From contig JAVBMU010000082.1 of the NCBI GenBank assembly GCA_031552185.1, forward strand, positions 1 to 64,000: a stretch of 64,000 nt of DNA, written 5' to 3'. Shown here piece after piece: positions 8,061-17,031 of this stretch. The DNA is from JAVBMU01 sp031552185 (GTDB lineage: Bacteria > Actinomycetota > Actinomycetes > Actinomycetales > Cellulomonadaceae). How positions within the stretch are numbered: the first letter of the stretch is position 1; every line of letters starts with the position of its first letter. The notes beneath the pieces were generated by a model. That model made no database searches, was not told where the DNA came from, and worked only from the letters and a program-made list of their open reading frames with translations. The translations under genes were made by a program, and so were the position numbers.

Positions 8061-9944
8061 ATGCGTACGCTTCCGCTCCCCGACCCCGGCACCCCGGTGC
8101 TCTCGGGGCCTTCGGCGTACCTGTGGTGGCTCGCCCGCCGCCAGTGGGGCATTCTCACGGTGTCGGTCGGCCTGGGCGTCGTCGGATTCGCCTGCCAGGC
8201 GGCAACGCCCTACCTGCTCGGCCGCGCGCTGGACGAGGGGCTGGCCGACGGGGTGGGCGCCGCGCTGTGGCGTTGGGCGGGGGCGATGGCGGCGATCGGG
8301 GCGCTCCAACTGCTCGTGGGAGCGCTCGGGCACCGGTACGACATCGCGAACTGGCTGCGCTCGGCGCTCACGAGTTCGCAGCTGATCGGCAACAACGTGA
8401 GCCGCTCGGGCCACGCGATCACGGCCGAACTGCCCACCGGCGAGGTGGTCTCGACGGTGGCCAACGACGCGCTACGGGTCGGGGAGATCTTCTCGATCGT
8501 CGCGCGGTTCGCGGGTGCCCTGCTCGCCTTCGCGGTGGTGGCCGTGGTCATGCTGGCGTCCTCCACCCAGCTCGGCCTCGTGGTGATCCTGGGCACGCCC
8601 GCGGTCGCCGGCGTGCTCGCGCTGCTGGTCCGGCCCCTGCAGCACAAGCAGACGGCGCAGCGGGAGGCGAACGGGCGGCTCACTGCGCTGGGCGCGGACA
8701 CGGTTGCCGGCCTGCGGATCCTGCGCGGCATCGGTGGTGAGCGGGTCTTCGCCGGCCGATACCGCGAGCAGTCGCAGGCGGTCCGGCGCACCGGCATCGA
8801 GGTGGCGCGCACCCAGTCGCTGCTCGACAGTCTGCAGATCCTGCTGCCCGGCATGTTCGTCGTCGTCGTGCTGTACCTCGGCGCGCACGCCGCGCTGCGC
8901 GGCGAGATCACCGCCGGCCGGCTGGTGACGTTCTACGGCTACGCCGCTTTCCTCGGCTGGCCGCTGCAGATCGTCACCCAGACGCTGCAGATCGCGACCC
9001 GCGCGCACGTCGCCGCCGCGAAGCTGATCCGGGTGCTCGCGGTCCGCCCGCCCGCGGGCGGGCGGGCGGCGCTCGCCAGTACCCCACCGGCCGGCGCCGT
9101 CCTGGTCGACGACGCCAGCGGCGTCGAACTGCGCCCGGGCCGGGTGGTCGCGCTGGTCGACGCCGACCCGGACGAGTCTGCCCGGATCGCGGGCCGGCTC
9201 GGCCGGTTCGACGACGAGGCGGAGGCCGAGACGCCCGTCCACCTGGGCGGGATCCGCCTGGCCGACCTCGATCTGGCCGAGGTCCGCGAGCGCATCGTGG
9301 TCGCCGAGGCGACCACACACCTGTTCTCCGGCGTGCTCGGCGAGGAACTGGACGTGCGCGGCGTCGGCGTCGAGGCGGAGTTGATGCGCGCACTGTTGGT
9401 CGCCGATGCGCACGACGTCCTGGACTCCGTCCCGGGCGGCCTGGCCGGCGACCTGGCGGAGCAGGGCCGGTCGCTGTCCGGTGGGCAGCGGCAGCGGGTG
9501 GCCCTCGCCCGGGCGCTGCTGACCGAGCCGGAGATCCTCATCCTGGTGGAGCCGACGTCGGCCGTCGACGCCCATACCGAGGCGCGGATTGCCCAGCGGC
9601 TCGCCGACGTCCGGCGCGGCCGCACCACCCTGATCGTGACCGCGAGCCCCCTGGTGCTGGAGCACGTGGACGAGGTGCTGTTCGCCGAGGCGGGGCGGGT
9701 GGTCACCACCGGCTCGCACCGCGAGCTCCTGCGGCGCCCCCTCGCCGCCGACGGCGGCGCCGCGGCGGCCCGCTACCGCGGCGTCGTCGGGCGGAGCCTG
9801 GACCACGACGACGTCGTGGCCACCGGCATCGAGACCGGGACCAAGACCGGAATCCGGACCGACCCGAAGACCGACCCGAAGACCGACCCGAAGACCGACC
9901 CGAAGACCAGGCCGAAGACCCGAACGAAGGGAGGTGTGGCGTGA
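8061..9944 (+). CDS. ABC exporter half-transporter, degenerate ATP site subunit
   Basis: 627 residues from ATG 8061. It has an N-terminal ABC exporter membrane domain (six hydrophobic segments, about 20-310) and a C-terminal nucleotide-binding domain. The signature LSGGQRQRVALARALL is intact (about 470). The Walker A loop is absent (VVALVDADPDESARIAG where GxxGxGKS should be), the Walker B Asp is Val (ILILVEPTSAVD), and the H-loop His is missing (IVTASPL). It therefore cannot bind ATP canonically but can supply the signature loop to its partner. A tail of TDPK repeats precedes the stop, encoded by four 12-bp units at 9858-9905. It overlaps the partner by 4 bases (GTGA). Substrate unknown. Confidence 0.9.
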   Translation: MRTLPLPDPGTPVLSGPSAYLWWLARRQWGILTVSVGLGVVGFACQAATPYLLGRALDEGLADGVGAALWRWAGAMAAIGALQLLVGALGHRYDIANWLRSALTSSQLIGNNVSRSGHAITAELPTGEVVSTVANDALRVGEIFSIVARFAGALLAFAVVAVVMLASSTQLGLVVILGTPAVAGVLALLVRPLQHKQTAQREANGRLTALGADTVAGLRILRGIGGERVFAGRYREQSQAVRRTGIEVARTQSLLDSLQILLPGMFVVVVLYLGAHAALRGEITAGRLVTFYGYAAFLGWPLQIVTQTLQIATRAHVAAAKLIRVLAVRPPAGGRAALASTPPAGAVLVDDASGVELRPGRVVALVDADPDESARIAGRLGRFDDEAEAETPVHLGGIRLADLDLAEVRERIVVAEATTHLFSGVLGEELDVRGVGVEAELMRALLVADAHDVLDSVPGGLAGDLAEQGRSLSGGQRQRVALARALLTEPEILILVEPTSAVDAHTEARIAQRLADVRRGRTTLIVTASPLVLEHVDEVLFAEAGRVVTTGSHRELLRRPLAADGGAAAARYRGVVGRSLDHDDVVATGIETGTKTGIRTDPKTDPKTDPKTDPKTRPKTRTKGGVA

Positions 9945-11674
9945 AGCTGCCGATCGCCGATGCCGCAACCGTGCGCCGGCACGCGGGCGCGCTCGCCCGG
10001 CGCCACCGCCGGCCGCTGGCCGCCCTCACCGGGCTGCACCTGCTTGCGGCGGTCGTCGGCCTCGCCGGGCCGTTCGTCCTGGGCCGCCTGGTCGACGCCG
10101 TGACCGACGGCACGAGCGCCGGGCACGTCGACGCCCTGATCGCGCTCGCCGTGGCGGCCGTCGTCGGGCAGGCGATCCTGACCCGGTTCGCGGCTCGGGC
10201 CTCGTTGGTCTTCGGCGAGACCCTGCTGGCCGAGATCCGCGAGGATTTCATGGCCACGGTGACGGCGTTGCCGCTGTCCGCCGTCGAGCGGGCGGGCACG
10301 GGCGACCTCGTCGCCCGGACCACCAACGACGTCGGGCGGATCCAGCACGCGGCGCGCCTGGGCGTGCCGCGACTGATCGTCTCGACGCTGACCATCGCCC
10401 TGACGGTGGCCGCCTGCGCGGTGGTCGCGCCGCCGGTCTGCGTCGCGATCTTCGTCGGCGTACCGGTGATGATCGTCGCCGTGCGCTGGTACCTGCGCCG
10501 CGCGACGCCGGGCTACCTGCGGGAATCGGCCGCCTACGCCGCCCTGAACGGCACCATCACGGAATCCGTCGAGGGGGCCCGGACCATCGACGCCTTGGGC
10601 CTCGGTGCCCGGCGCCGGGCGAGAATCGCGGCGGATCTGCGGGAGGCATTCGAGGCGGAGCGCTACACGCTGCGGCTGCGCACCGTGCTGTTCCCGGCGA
10701 TCGACTTCGCCTTCATCGCGGCGCCGATCGCGGTGATGGTCTGGGGCGCGTGGCTGATCGCGGCCGGCCACACCACCATCGGCGCGGTCACGACGGTCGC
10801 GCTCTACACCTTCCAGCTCACCGGCCCGGTGTGGGACCTGGTGTTCTGGCTGGACGAGATCCAGTTCGCCGCCGTGGCGCTGGCCCGCATCATCGGGGTC
10901 CAGCTGGTCGAACCGGACCGCGAAGCGGGCCGGGCGACTCCGGTGGACGAGGCCATGAGCGCGCGCGGGGTGCGCTACGCCTACCGGGAGGGCGTGGACG
11001 TGCTGCACGGCGTCGACCTGGACCTGCGGGTCGGCGAGCGGCTCGCCGTGGTCGGGCCGTCCGGGGCGGGCAAGTCCACGCTCGGGCGGATCCTGGCGGG
11101 GATCCATCCCCCCATTGCGGGCTCCGCGACCGTCGGCGGCGTCCCGCTGGTCGACCTGCCGCTGGACGACCTGCGCCGGCACGTCGCCCTGGTCACCCAG
11201 GAGCACCATGTGTTCGTCGGGTCCCTGGCGGACAACCTGCGGTTGGCCGCCGCCGACGCCGACGACGCCGCACTGCTGGCCGCGCTGGACGCCGTCGACG
11301 CGCGGGGCTGGGCGCAGGCATTGCCCGAGGGCCTGGCCACGGCCGTCGGCTCGGGCGGGCATCCGCTCACCCCGGCGCAGGCGCAGCAGGTGGCCCTCGC
11401 CCGGCTGGTCCTGCTGGACCCGCACACGCTGATCCTGGACGAGGCGACGTCGCTGTTGGACCCGCGCGCGGCGCGGCACCTGGAGCGGTCGCTGTCCGGG
11501 GTCCTCGCCGGACGCACCGTCGTCGCAATCGCCCACCGGCTGCACACCGCGCACGACGCCGACCGGGTGGCCGTGGTCGACGACGGTCGGATCGTCGAGA
11601 TCGGCCCCCATGACGAACTCGTCGCCGCGGGCGGCGACTACGCGCGGCTGTGGCACTCGTGGCAGCACGAGTAG
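9941..11674 (+). CDS. ABC exporter half-transporter, catalytic ATP site subunit
   Basis: 577 residues from GTG 9941 (GGGAGGTG upstream). Exporter membrane domain followed by a nucleotide-binding domain with intact Walker A (GPSGAGKSTL, about 371), Walker B (LILDEATSLLD, about 499) and H-loop (AIAHRLHTAHD). Its signature is degenerate: LTPAQAQQVALAR replaces LSGGQ (about 475). With the upstream subunit this makes a heterodimer holding one complete composite site (Walker motifs here, LSGGQ from the partner) and one dead site. Drug, lipid or peptide export is possible; nothing nearby identifies the cargo. Confidence 0.92.
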   Translation: MKLPIADAATVRRHAGALARRHRRPLAALTGLHLLAAVVGLAGPFVLGRLVDAVTDGTSAGHVDALIALAVAAVVGQAILTRFAARASLVFGETLLAEIREDFMATVTALPLSAVERAGTGDLVARTTNDVGRIQHAARLGVPRLIVSTLTIALTVAACAVVAPPVCVAIFVGVPVMIVAVRWYLRRATPGYLRESAAYAALNGTITESVEGARTIDALGLGARRRARIAADLREAFEAERYTLRLRTVLFPAIDFAFIAAPIAVMVWGAWLIAAGHTTIGAVTTVALYTFQLTGPVWDLVFWLDEIQFAAVALARIIGVQLVEPDREAGRATPVDEAMSARGVRYAYREGVDVLHGVDLDLRVGERLAVVGPSGAGKSTLGRILAGIHPPIAGSATVGGVPLVDLPLDDLRRHVALVTQEHHVFVGSLADNLRLAAADADDAALLAALDAVDARGWAQALPEGLATAVGSGGHPLTPAQAQQVALARLVLLDPHTLILDEATSLLDPRAARHLERSLSGVLAGRTVVAIAHRLHTAHDADRVAVVDDGRIVEIGPHDELVAAGGDYARLWHSWQHE

Positions 11675-11926
11675 GCGAACACCGAGGGCCGGGGCGACGC
11701 AAATTGCCTGCTCGCCCATGGCGCCACCGCCGCCTGCGAGCGGCTGCAGCGCCCCAGCGACGGGCGCCCCGCGACCGTGGTGACAACCGCGTCCGCCGTC
11801 GAAAGCTTGCTCGGACGCACCTTGAGTGCGACATAGTAGGTTTCGGCGGACAAAGCAGGTAGTGTGCCAGAGTCGGACCCGGGCCCTGGCGTCGTTTCCC
11901 GGGGCAACCGTGCGGGAGGGAACGCG

Positions 11927-12277
11927 ATGAGCGACAACGGACAGATTGCCGTCGACTGGGGCGTATTGAATGCCCATGCGGGCCGGGTGCGCCAGGTGGC
12001 CGCGGACACGCGGCTGGCCTGCGACGCCGCCGCCTCGCTGAACCTCGGCGGCGGGGCCTTCGGGATCATGTGTGCCTTTCTGGTGCCGCCGCTGTCGGTG
12101 GTGTCGTCGCTGGCCCAGCACGCCCTGAACTCGGCCGCCGCCGCCGTGGAACGCTCCGCGACCGAGGTGGCCGCGATGGGCGGCGATTTCCGCGAGTTGG
12201 AGGACCTCATCGGGCGCGATCTGACCACGCTCGACCCGGACGTCGCGGTCTACGGCAAGCGCGGCGCCGTGTCATGA
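11927..12277 (+). CDS. EspC-like ESX (type VII) secretion-associated protein
   Basis: 116 residues from ATG 11927, preceded by GGGAGGG. It is a small all-helical protein of the EspC/DUF2580 type: a first helix (WGVLNAHAGRVRQVAADTR), a Gly-rich turn with the diagnostic FG (LGGGAFGIM), then a long Ala-rich helix with AVERSATEVAAMGGDFRELED. Such genes normally sit directly in front of a large PPE/EspB-like or hydrolase gene. Here the next frame starts at the overlapping ATGA but is broken after a few codons. No other ESX genes are in the window. Confidence 0.65.
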   Translation: MSDNGQIAVDWGVLNAHAGRVRQVAADTRLACDAAASLNLGGGAFGIMCAFLVPPLSVVSSLAQHALNSAAAAVERSATEVAAMGGDFRELEDLIGRDLTTLDPDVAVYGKRGAVS

Positions 12278-12453
12278 CCGGCAATCCGCTGGTCGCCGCG
12301 CCGGTGCCGGAGCGATCTCGAGCATTTGGTTGTCGCCGACCTGGCCGAGATGTCGGGTCAGGCCACCGCAGCATTCCGCGCCTTGAGATTGTCGCCCGAG
12401 CAGGCACACAGGGCACGACTCCGCAGGACCACAAACAGGGCTTTTTCATCTGA
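12274..12453 (+). pseudogene. Remnant of the EspC partner gene
   Basis: The ATG at 12274 overlaps the EspC-like stop (ATGA). The opening MTGNPLVAAPVPE is typical of the large proteins encoded after EspC-like genes, from memory. After about 13 codons the frame becomes low quality (RSRAFGCRRPGRDVG) and stops at 12453. A different frame from about 12313 reads DLEHLVVADLAEMSGQATAA, which looks like real protein, so an internal deletion with frameshift is the likely cause. It runs into the convergent SURF1 gene. Confidence 0.5.
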
Positions 12454-13306
12454 CCAAAAGGCTCGTCTCCTCACTCGAGCGGAGGATCCCGTCGCGCCGG
12501 ACGCCGCGCGCCTCGTCGCGCACCGAGCGCAGCCACAAGGCGAGGGCGAATCCGCCGAAGAGCCACCACTGCAGCGCATAGAAGGCGTTCTGCAGGTTCA
12601 AGCCGGTGCCGCCCGGCAACTGAGGCCGCGACAGCAGCGCGGGACCGCCGGCGTCGGCGGTCGGTTGGGCCGGGACCGCCGAGGCCAACACCAGGTACCC
12701 GGAGTACGCCGGGCCGCCCCAGGCATTGACCAGGGCGCCGGTCGCGATCGAATCCGTGCGCCCAGCAGGCAGGCCACCCGGACCGGCGGCCTCCGACGCC
12801 TGCAAGTATCCGGTCAGCCGCACCGGCCCCGCCGGGACGGCGAGCGCGGCGGCATCGACGGCGGCGTCGTCGGCATCGGCCACCCAGCCGCGAACCACGG
12901 CCAGGACCGGCGGGCCGGACAGGTGCGCCCAGGATGAACCGCCGCTGCCGTCGTCGGTCACGCGCAGCGGGGTGAGCACCAGGAAGCCGCGCCGACCCTG
13001 CCATTCGCGGTTCACCACGAGCAGTTGCCCGGCCTCGTACTCGCCCGCCACCCAGACCGTTCGGCCCACGAGTTCGCCGCGGAAGGCCGACTGGGCCGGC
13101 AACACGGTGCCCAGCCCCCGCGGGCCGGCGGCATCGGCATCCTGCGCGGCGTGCCGGGCGGACTGCTCGGCGCGCTGCTGGGCGCGGTCCAGTTGCCACG
13201 CGCCGAGGCGCCCGCACACCGCAGCGGCCGCCAGCAGGACGATCAGCAATCCGATCATTCGCGGGCGGCGCGCCGCCGACCAGAAGGGCACTGACGCGTC
13301 ACTCAC
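12446..13306 (-). CDS. SURF1-family cytochrome oxidase assembly protein
   Basis: 286 residues from GTG 13306 (GGAG upstream). Two transmembrane segments bracket an extracytoplasmic domain: IGLLIVLLAAAAVCGRLGAW near the start, which leads into GAWQLDRAQQR, and LQWWLFGGFALALWLRSVRDE near the end. Internal motifs (GRTVWVAGEYE, VVNREWQGRRGFLVLTPL, VVRGWVAD, LTGYLQASE) are those of SURF1, which helps assemble cytochrome c oxidase. The C-terminus carries the usual RRDGI basic tail. It converges with the EspC remnant (8-base overlap). Confidence 0.9.
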   Translation of the reverse strand: MSDASVPFWSAARRPRMIGLLIVLLAAAAVCGRLGAWQLDRAQQRAEQSARHAAQDADAAGPRGLGTVLPAQSAFRGELVGRTVWVAGEYEAGQLLVVNREWQGRRGFLVLTPLRVTDDGSGGSSWAHLSGPPVLAVVRGWVADADDAAVDAAALAVPAGPVRLTGYLQASEAAGPGGLPAGRTDSIATGALVNAWGGPAYSGYLVLASAVPAQPTADAGGPALLSRPQLPGGTGLNLQNAFYALQWWLFGGFALALWLRSVRDEARGVRRDGILRSSEETSLLVR

Positions 13307-13388
13307 CGCTCCACGGTATCGACGCACCGCCGGATCGCCAGGCGAGCGCGGTCGCGATCCGCGAGCACAGTCGCCCCCGACGCGAGCC

Positions 13389-13660
13389 TCACCGCGATAG
13401 TGGCTCGGCGTACCAGACCGGAAGGTCGTCGGGACAGCCGTCCGGATAGACCGTCGTCTTGATGTCGCCCGCGCCGGCTTCTCGATCGGATCCGCCCATC
13501 GTCAACCCAACGGTGGGTCAGACGATCTGGTGACTTTCGCCGTCGGCGACGAGGTGGCTGTCGGAGGTCACCGTTCTGAAACGATCTTTCTTGTACTGGA
13601 AGGTCGCATGTGCCGGTCCGGACGTCGCCCTTTCCCATCTCATGTCGCCGGTGTTCTTAG
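13389..13660 (-). pseudogene. Frame-shifted continuation of the upstream secreted gene
   Basis: Directly after the stop of the secreted protein at 13657, the adjacent minus-strand frame reads LTLSAKNTGDMRWERATSG and continues protein-like to a TGA at 13518-13520. The same frame then resumes through TVGLTMGGSDREAGAGDIKT and VYPDGCPDDLPVWYAEPLSR to a TGA at 13389-13391. Codon choice and composition stay coding-like across the internal stop. I read this as the real 3' half of the gene carrying one frameshift and one nonsense codon. An alternative is a short separate gene starting inside. Confidence 0.45.
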
Positions 13661-14334
13661 CGGACAACGTCAGCCCTGTTCCGGCCGGCGCCGGACGTCC
13701 GCTCGAGCGTCCTGCCGACCGCCGCTTCGACAGCACCGACTTCAGCCCCGCGCGGGACCTCAACGGTGACCGCACCAGTAGTCGGGTCCGAGTAGGCGAT
13801 GGACTCCGCGGCGCCGGGGACAGTGATGGCAGCACCGTAGGCCGCCTCGGTCACCCGATCCCGGTCGCGAGCCGAGGGCGCCGAGGACGTGACCACCTCG
13901 ACCTTCACCGGCGACGTCGCAAGAAGATTCATCGCACCTTTCGGCACCGACCCCCGGAATACCACTCGTGCCTGGGCCGGACCTGAACCAATCCATTCCG
14001 CCGTCACCACAGAACTCCCGTACTTCGGGCCGAGTGCCGCCATCGTCTCACTGAAAGCCGCTTGGCCCACAGCCGCCGAGCGGACACTTTCGAACGGGAG
14101 ATCGTTCTGGGTCGCGTACGTGTCGAGATCCTCGATCTCGGCGGGCGACAACTGGGGTCGAGCGGCTTCTCCTCCAACGGTGGCAAGCACTTGCTCGTGG
14201 ACCGACCGAGCGTCGGGTTCCCCGACCTGGGCTCCCCGCGCAGAGGATGGGGCAACCGAACTGGCTGCTGCGATGCAGCACCCCAAAATGAGAGTCGCCG
14301 TCGATCGCAAATGTCGCGTTTGTGATATTTTCAT
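13657..14334 (-). CDS. Secreted protein resembling the N-terminal region of actinobacterial S1-type peptidases
   Basis: 225 residues from ATG 14334. The start has no ribosome binding site but has TACTCT six bases upstream, as in leaderless transcripts. It begins with a signal peptide (STATLILGCCIAAASSVAPS). The body (LSPAEIEDLDTYATQNDLPF, FSETMAALGPKYGSSVVTAE, ARVVFRGSVPKGAMNLLATS, AIAYSDPTTGAVTVEVPRG) follows the propeptide-like domain that precedes trypsin-like S1 domains in many actinobacterial exported proteases. No protease domain follows; the sequence drifts to RNRADVVR and stops, while a neighbouring frame continues. Probably a broken gene. Confidence 0.55.
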   Translation of the reverse strand: MKISQTRHLRSTATLILGCCIAAASSVAPSSARGAQVGEPDARSVHEQVLATVGGEAARPQLSPAEIEDLDTYATQNDLPFESVRSAAVGQAAFSETMAALGPKYGSSVVTAEWIGSGPAQARVVFRGSVPKGAMNLLATSPVKVEVVTSSAPSARDRDRVTEAAYGAAITVPGAAESIAYSDPTTGAVTVEVPRGAEVGAVEAAVGRTLERTSGAGRNRADVVR

Positions 14335-14547
14335 GCGTCGAGAGTAGCGGTCTTCGCCGCATCTGCCAAGCAGATATGGCTTTTGGCGGCCTCATCACGC
14401 CGGCCTCCCGCGTTCGGGACCAAAGGCATTTTGTCCCGGTTGAGGAACGTCACACACCCGGTGCGAGCCGGTCCTGTGCAGGCCGGGTCGCGACGGTGTT
14501 ACATGAAGGCTGTCGGCGGTGCCGTCCCCACAACCTGGAGGAATGTG

Positions 14548-17031
14548 ATGACCACGACCTCGCGCCCCGCGCCCGGGTCGCCCTGGCAATCCGCGGAGAT
14601 CTCCCCCATCAGCGACGAGACCATCCGGCGGGTCGACGGTTGGTGGCGCGCCGCCAACTACCTCTCGGTCGGCCAGATCTATCTACTCGACAACCCCCTC
14701 CTGCGCACCGAACTGACCCGCAACGATGTCAAGCCCCGGCTGCTCGGCCACTGGGGCACGACGCCCGGGCTCAACTTCCTCTACGCCCACCTCAACCGCG
14801 TCATCGGCGAACGCGGTCAGCCCACCGTCTTTGTCACCGGTCCCGGCCACGGCGGGCCCGGGCTGGTGGCCAATTCCTACCTGGAGGGGACCTACTCGGA
14901 GATCTACTCCGACATCACGCGCGACGAGGAGGGCCTGCGCCGCCTCTTCCGCCAGTTCTCCTTCCCGGGCGGTATCCCCTCGCACGTCGCGCCGGAGACG
15001 CCGGGCTCGATCCACGAGGGCGGCGAACTCGGCTACGCCCTGTCCCACGCCTACGGCGCCGTCTTCGACAACCCGGACCTGTTGGTCGCCGCCGTGATCG
15101 GCGACGGCGAGGCGGAGACCGGCCCGTTGGCGACCAGTTGGCACTCGAACAAGTTCGTCAACCCGGTCAACGACGGCGTCGTCCTGCCGATCCTGCACCT
15201 CAACGGGTACAAGATCGCCAACCCGACCGTGCTCGCCCGGATCAGCGATGACGAGTTGCGCGCCCTGATGATCGGCTACGGCCACAAGCCGTACTTCTTC
15301 TCCGGTGGCTTCGACGGCGAGGACCGCGCCGAGGTGCACCGGCGCTTTGCCGAGGTGCTCGACCAAGTGCTGAACGACATCGCCGAGATCAAAGGGTCCG
15401 CCGCGCAGGGCACCGAATCCCGGCCGGCCTGGCCGATGATCGTGTTCCGGACCCCCAAGGGCTGGACCTGCCCCCCGACCATCGACGGCAAGCGGACCGA
15501 GGATTCCTGGCGAGCGCACCAGGTCCCGCTCGCCAGCGCCCGGGACACGGCCGACCACCTGCAGACCCTGCGCGGCTGGCTGGAGTCGTACCGGGCGGAG
15601 GAACTCTTCGACGCCACCGGCCGGCTGGACGGGGAGATCGCCCGCCTCGCCCCCGTCGGCGCGCTGCGGATGAGCGACAACCCGCACGCCAACGGCGGTC
15701 TCCTGCTGCGCGACCTGCGGCTGCCGGATTACCGCGAGTACGCCGTGGACGTGCGGGCGCCGGGGGCAGCGACCGCCGAGTCCACCCGCGTGCTCGGCCA
15801 GTGGCTCACCGACGTCATCCGGCTCAATCCCGACAACTTCCGCATCTTCGGTCCGGACGAGACGGCGTCGAACCGCCTGCAGGCGGTGTATGACATCACG
15901 GACAAGCAGTGGAACGCCGAGTTCGAGGGGCCGGACGTGGACGAGCACCTCGCCCGCGCCGGGCGGGTGATGGAGATGCTCTCCGAGCACCAATGCCAGG
16001 GCTGGTTGGAGGGCTACCTGCTGACCGGCCGGCACGGCCTGTTCAACTGCTACGAGGCGTTCATCCACATCGTCGACTCCATGGTCAATCAGCACGCCAA
16101 GTGGCTGAAGGTGACCAACGACATTCCGTGGCGGCGCCCCATCGCCAGCCTGAACTACCTGCTGTCCAGCCACGTGTGGCGCCAGGACCACAACGGCTTC
16201 TCGCACCAGGACCCGGGCTTCATCGACCACATGGTCAACAAGAAGGCCGAGATCGTGCGGGTCTACCTGCCGCCGGACGCCAACACCCTGCTGGCGACCT
16301 ATGACCACTGCCTGCGCTCGCGCCAGTACATCAACATCGTCGTCGCGGGCAAGCAGCCGGGGCCGCAGTTCCTGACCATGGAGCAGGCCATTGCGCACTG
16401 CACCCGGGGGCTGGGGATCTGGGAGTGGGCGGGCACCGAGACCCGCGGCGAGGACCCCGACGTCGTGCTCGCCTGCGCGGGCGACATCCCGACGCTCGAG
16501 GCGCTCGCCGCGGCCGACTTGCTGCGCACCCACGTGCCGGAGCTGAAGGTCCGGGTGGTGAACGTCGTCGACCTGATGCGGTTGCAGGACGAACGCGAGC
16601 ACCCGCACGGGCTCTCGGACGCGGACTTCGACACGATCTTCACCGCGACCAAGCCGGTGATCTTCGCCTACCACGGCTACCCGTGGCTGATCCACCGGCT
16701 GACCTATCGCCGCAAGGGGCACCAGCACATCCACGTGCGCGGATACAAGGAGGAGGGCACCACCACGACGCCGTTCGACATGGTGATGCTCAACGACCTG
16801 GACCGCTACCACCTGGTGATCGACGTGATCGACCGCGTGCCGTTCCTGCGCTCCACGGCGGCCGGGCTGCGCCAGGAGATGGTGGACGCCCGGCTGGCCG
16901 CCCGGGAGTACACCCGGCGGTACGGTGAGGACACGCCCGACGTGCGGAACTGGACCTGGCCGACGGTCGGCGCACCGGCGGGCGACGGCGGCCTCGACGC
17001 CACCGTCACGACCGGAGGTGACAACGAGTGA
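14548..17031 (+). CDS. xfp: Xylulose-5-phosphate/fructose-6-phosphate phosphoketolase
   Basis: Thiamine-diphosphate enzyme splitting xylulose 5-P (or fructose 6-P) with phosphate into acetyl-P and glyceraldehyde 3-P (or erythrose 4-P). 827 residues from ATG 14548, with GGAGGA five bases upstream. Diagnostic motifs: GHWGTTPGLNFLYAHLNR, VTGPGHGGPGLVANSYLEG, the ThDP motif IGDGEAETGPLATSWHSNKF ending in HLNGYKI, and EDHNGF-type HVWRQDHNGFSHQDPGF. The length fits the family. It overlaps pta by 4 bases (GTGA) and leads an xfp-pta-ackA operon, so its acetyl-P is the direct substrate of the next two enzymes. Confidence 0.97.
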   Translation: MTTTSRPAPGSPWQSAEISPISDETIRRVDGWWRAANYLSVGQIYLLDNPLLRTELTRNDVKPRLLGHWGTTPGLNFLYAHLNRVIGERGQPTVFVTGPGHGGPGLVANSYLEGTYSEIYSDITRDEEGLRRLFRQFSFPGGIPSHVAPETPGSIHEGGELGYALSHAYGAVFDNPDLLVAAVIGDGEAETGPLATSWHSNKFVNPVNDGVVLPILHLNGYKIANPTVLARISDDELRALMIGYGHKPYFFSGGFDGEDRAEVHRRFAEVLDQVLNDIAEIKGSAAQGTESRPAWPMIVFRTPKGWTCPPTIDGKRTEDSWRAHQVPLASARDTADHLQTLRGWLESYRAEELFDATGRLDGEIARLAPVGALRMSDNPHANGGLLLRDLRLPDYREYAVDVRAPGAATAESTRVLGQWLTDVIRLNPDNFRIFGPDETASNRLQAVYDITDKQWNAEFEGPDVDEHLARAGRVMEMLSEHQCQGWLEGYLLTGRHGLFNCYEAFIHIVDSMVNQHAKWLKVTNDIPWRRPIASLNYLLSSHVWRQDHNGFSHQDPGFIDHMVNKKAEIVRVYLPPDANTLLATYDHCLRSRQYINIVVAGKQPGPQFLTMEQAIAHCTRGLGIWEWAGTETRGEDPDVVLACAGDIPTLEALAAADLLRTHVPELKVRVVNVVDLMRLQDEREHPHGLSDADFDTIFTATKPVIFAYHGYPWLIHRLTYRRKGHQHIHVRGYKEEGTTTTPFDMVMLNDLDRYHLVIDVIDRVPFLRSTAAGLRQEMVDARLAAREYTRRYGEDTPDVRNWTWPTVGAPAGDGGLDATVTTGGDNE

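Noticed and set aside
14683..16812. Long minus-strand open frame opposite xfp
   Set aside because: Antisense shadow of a strongly supported phosphoketolase; Val/Gln/Arg-rich, no motif.
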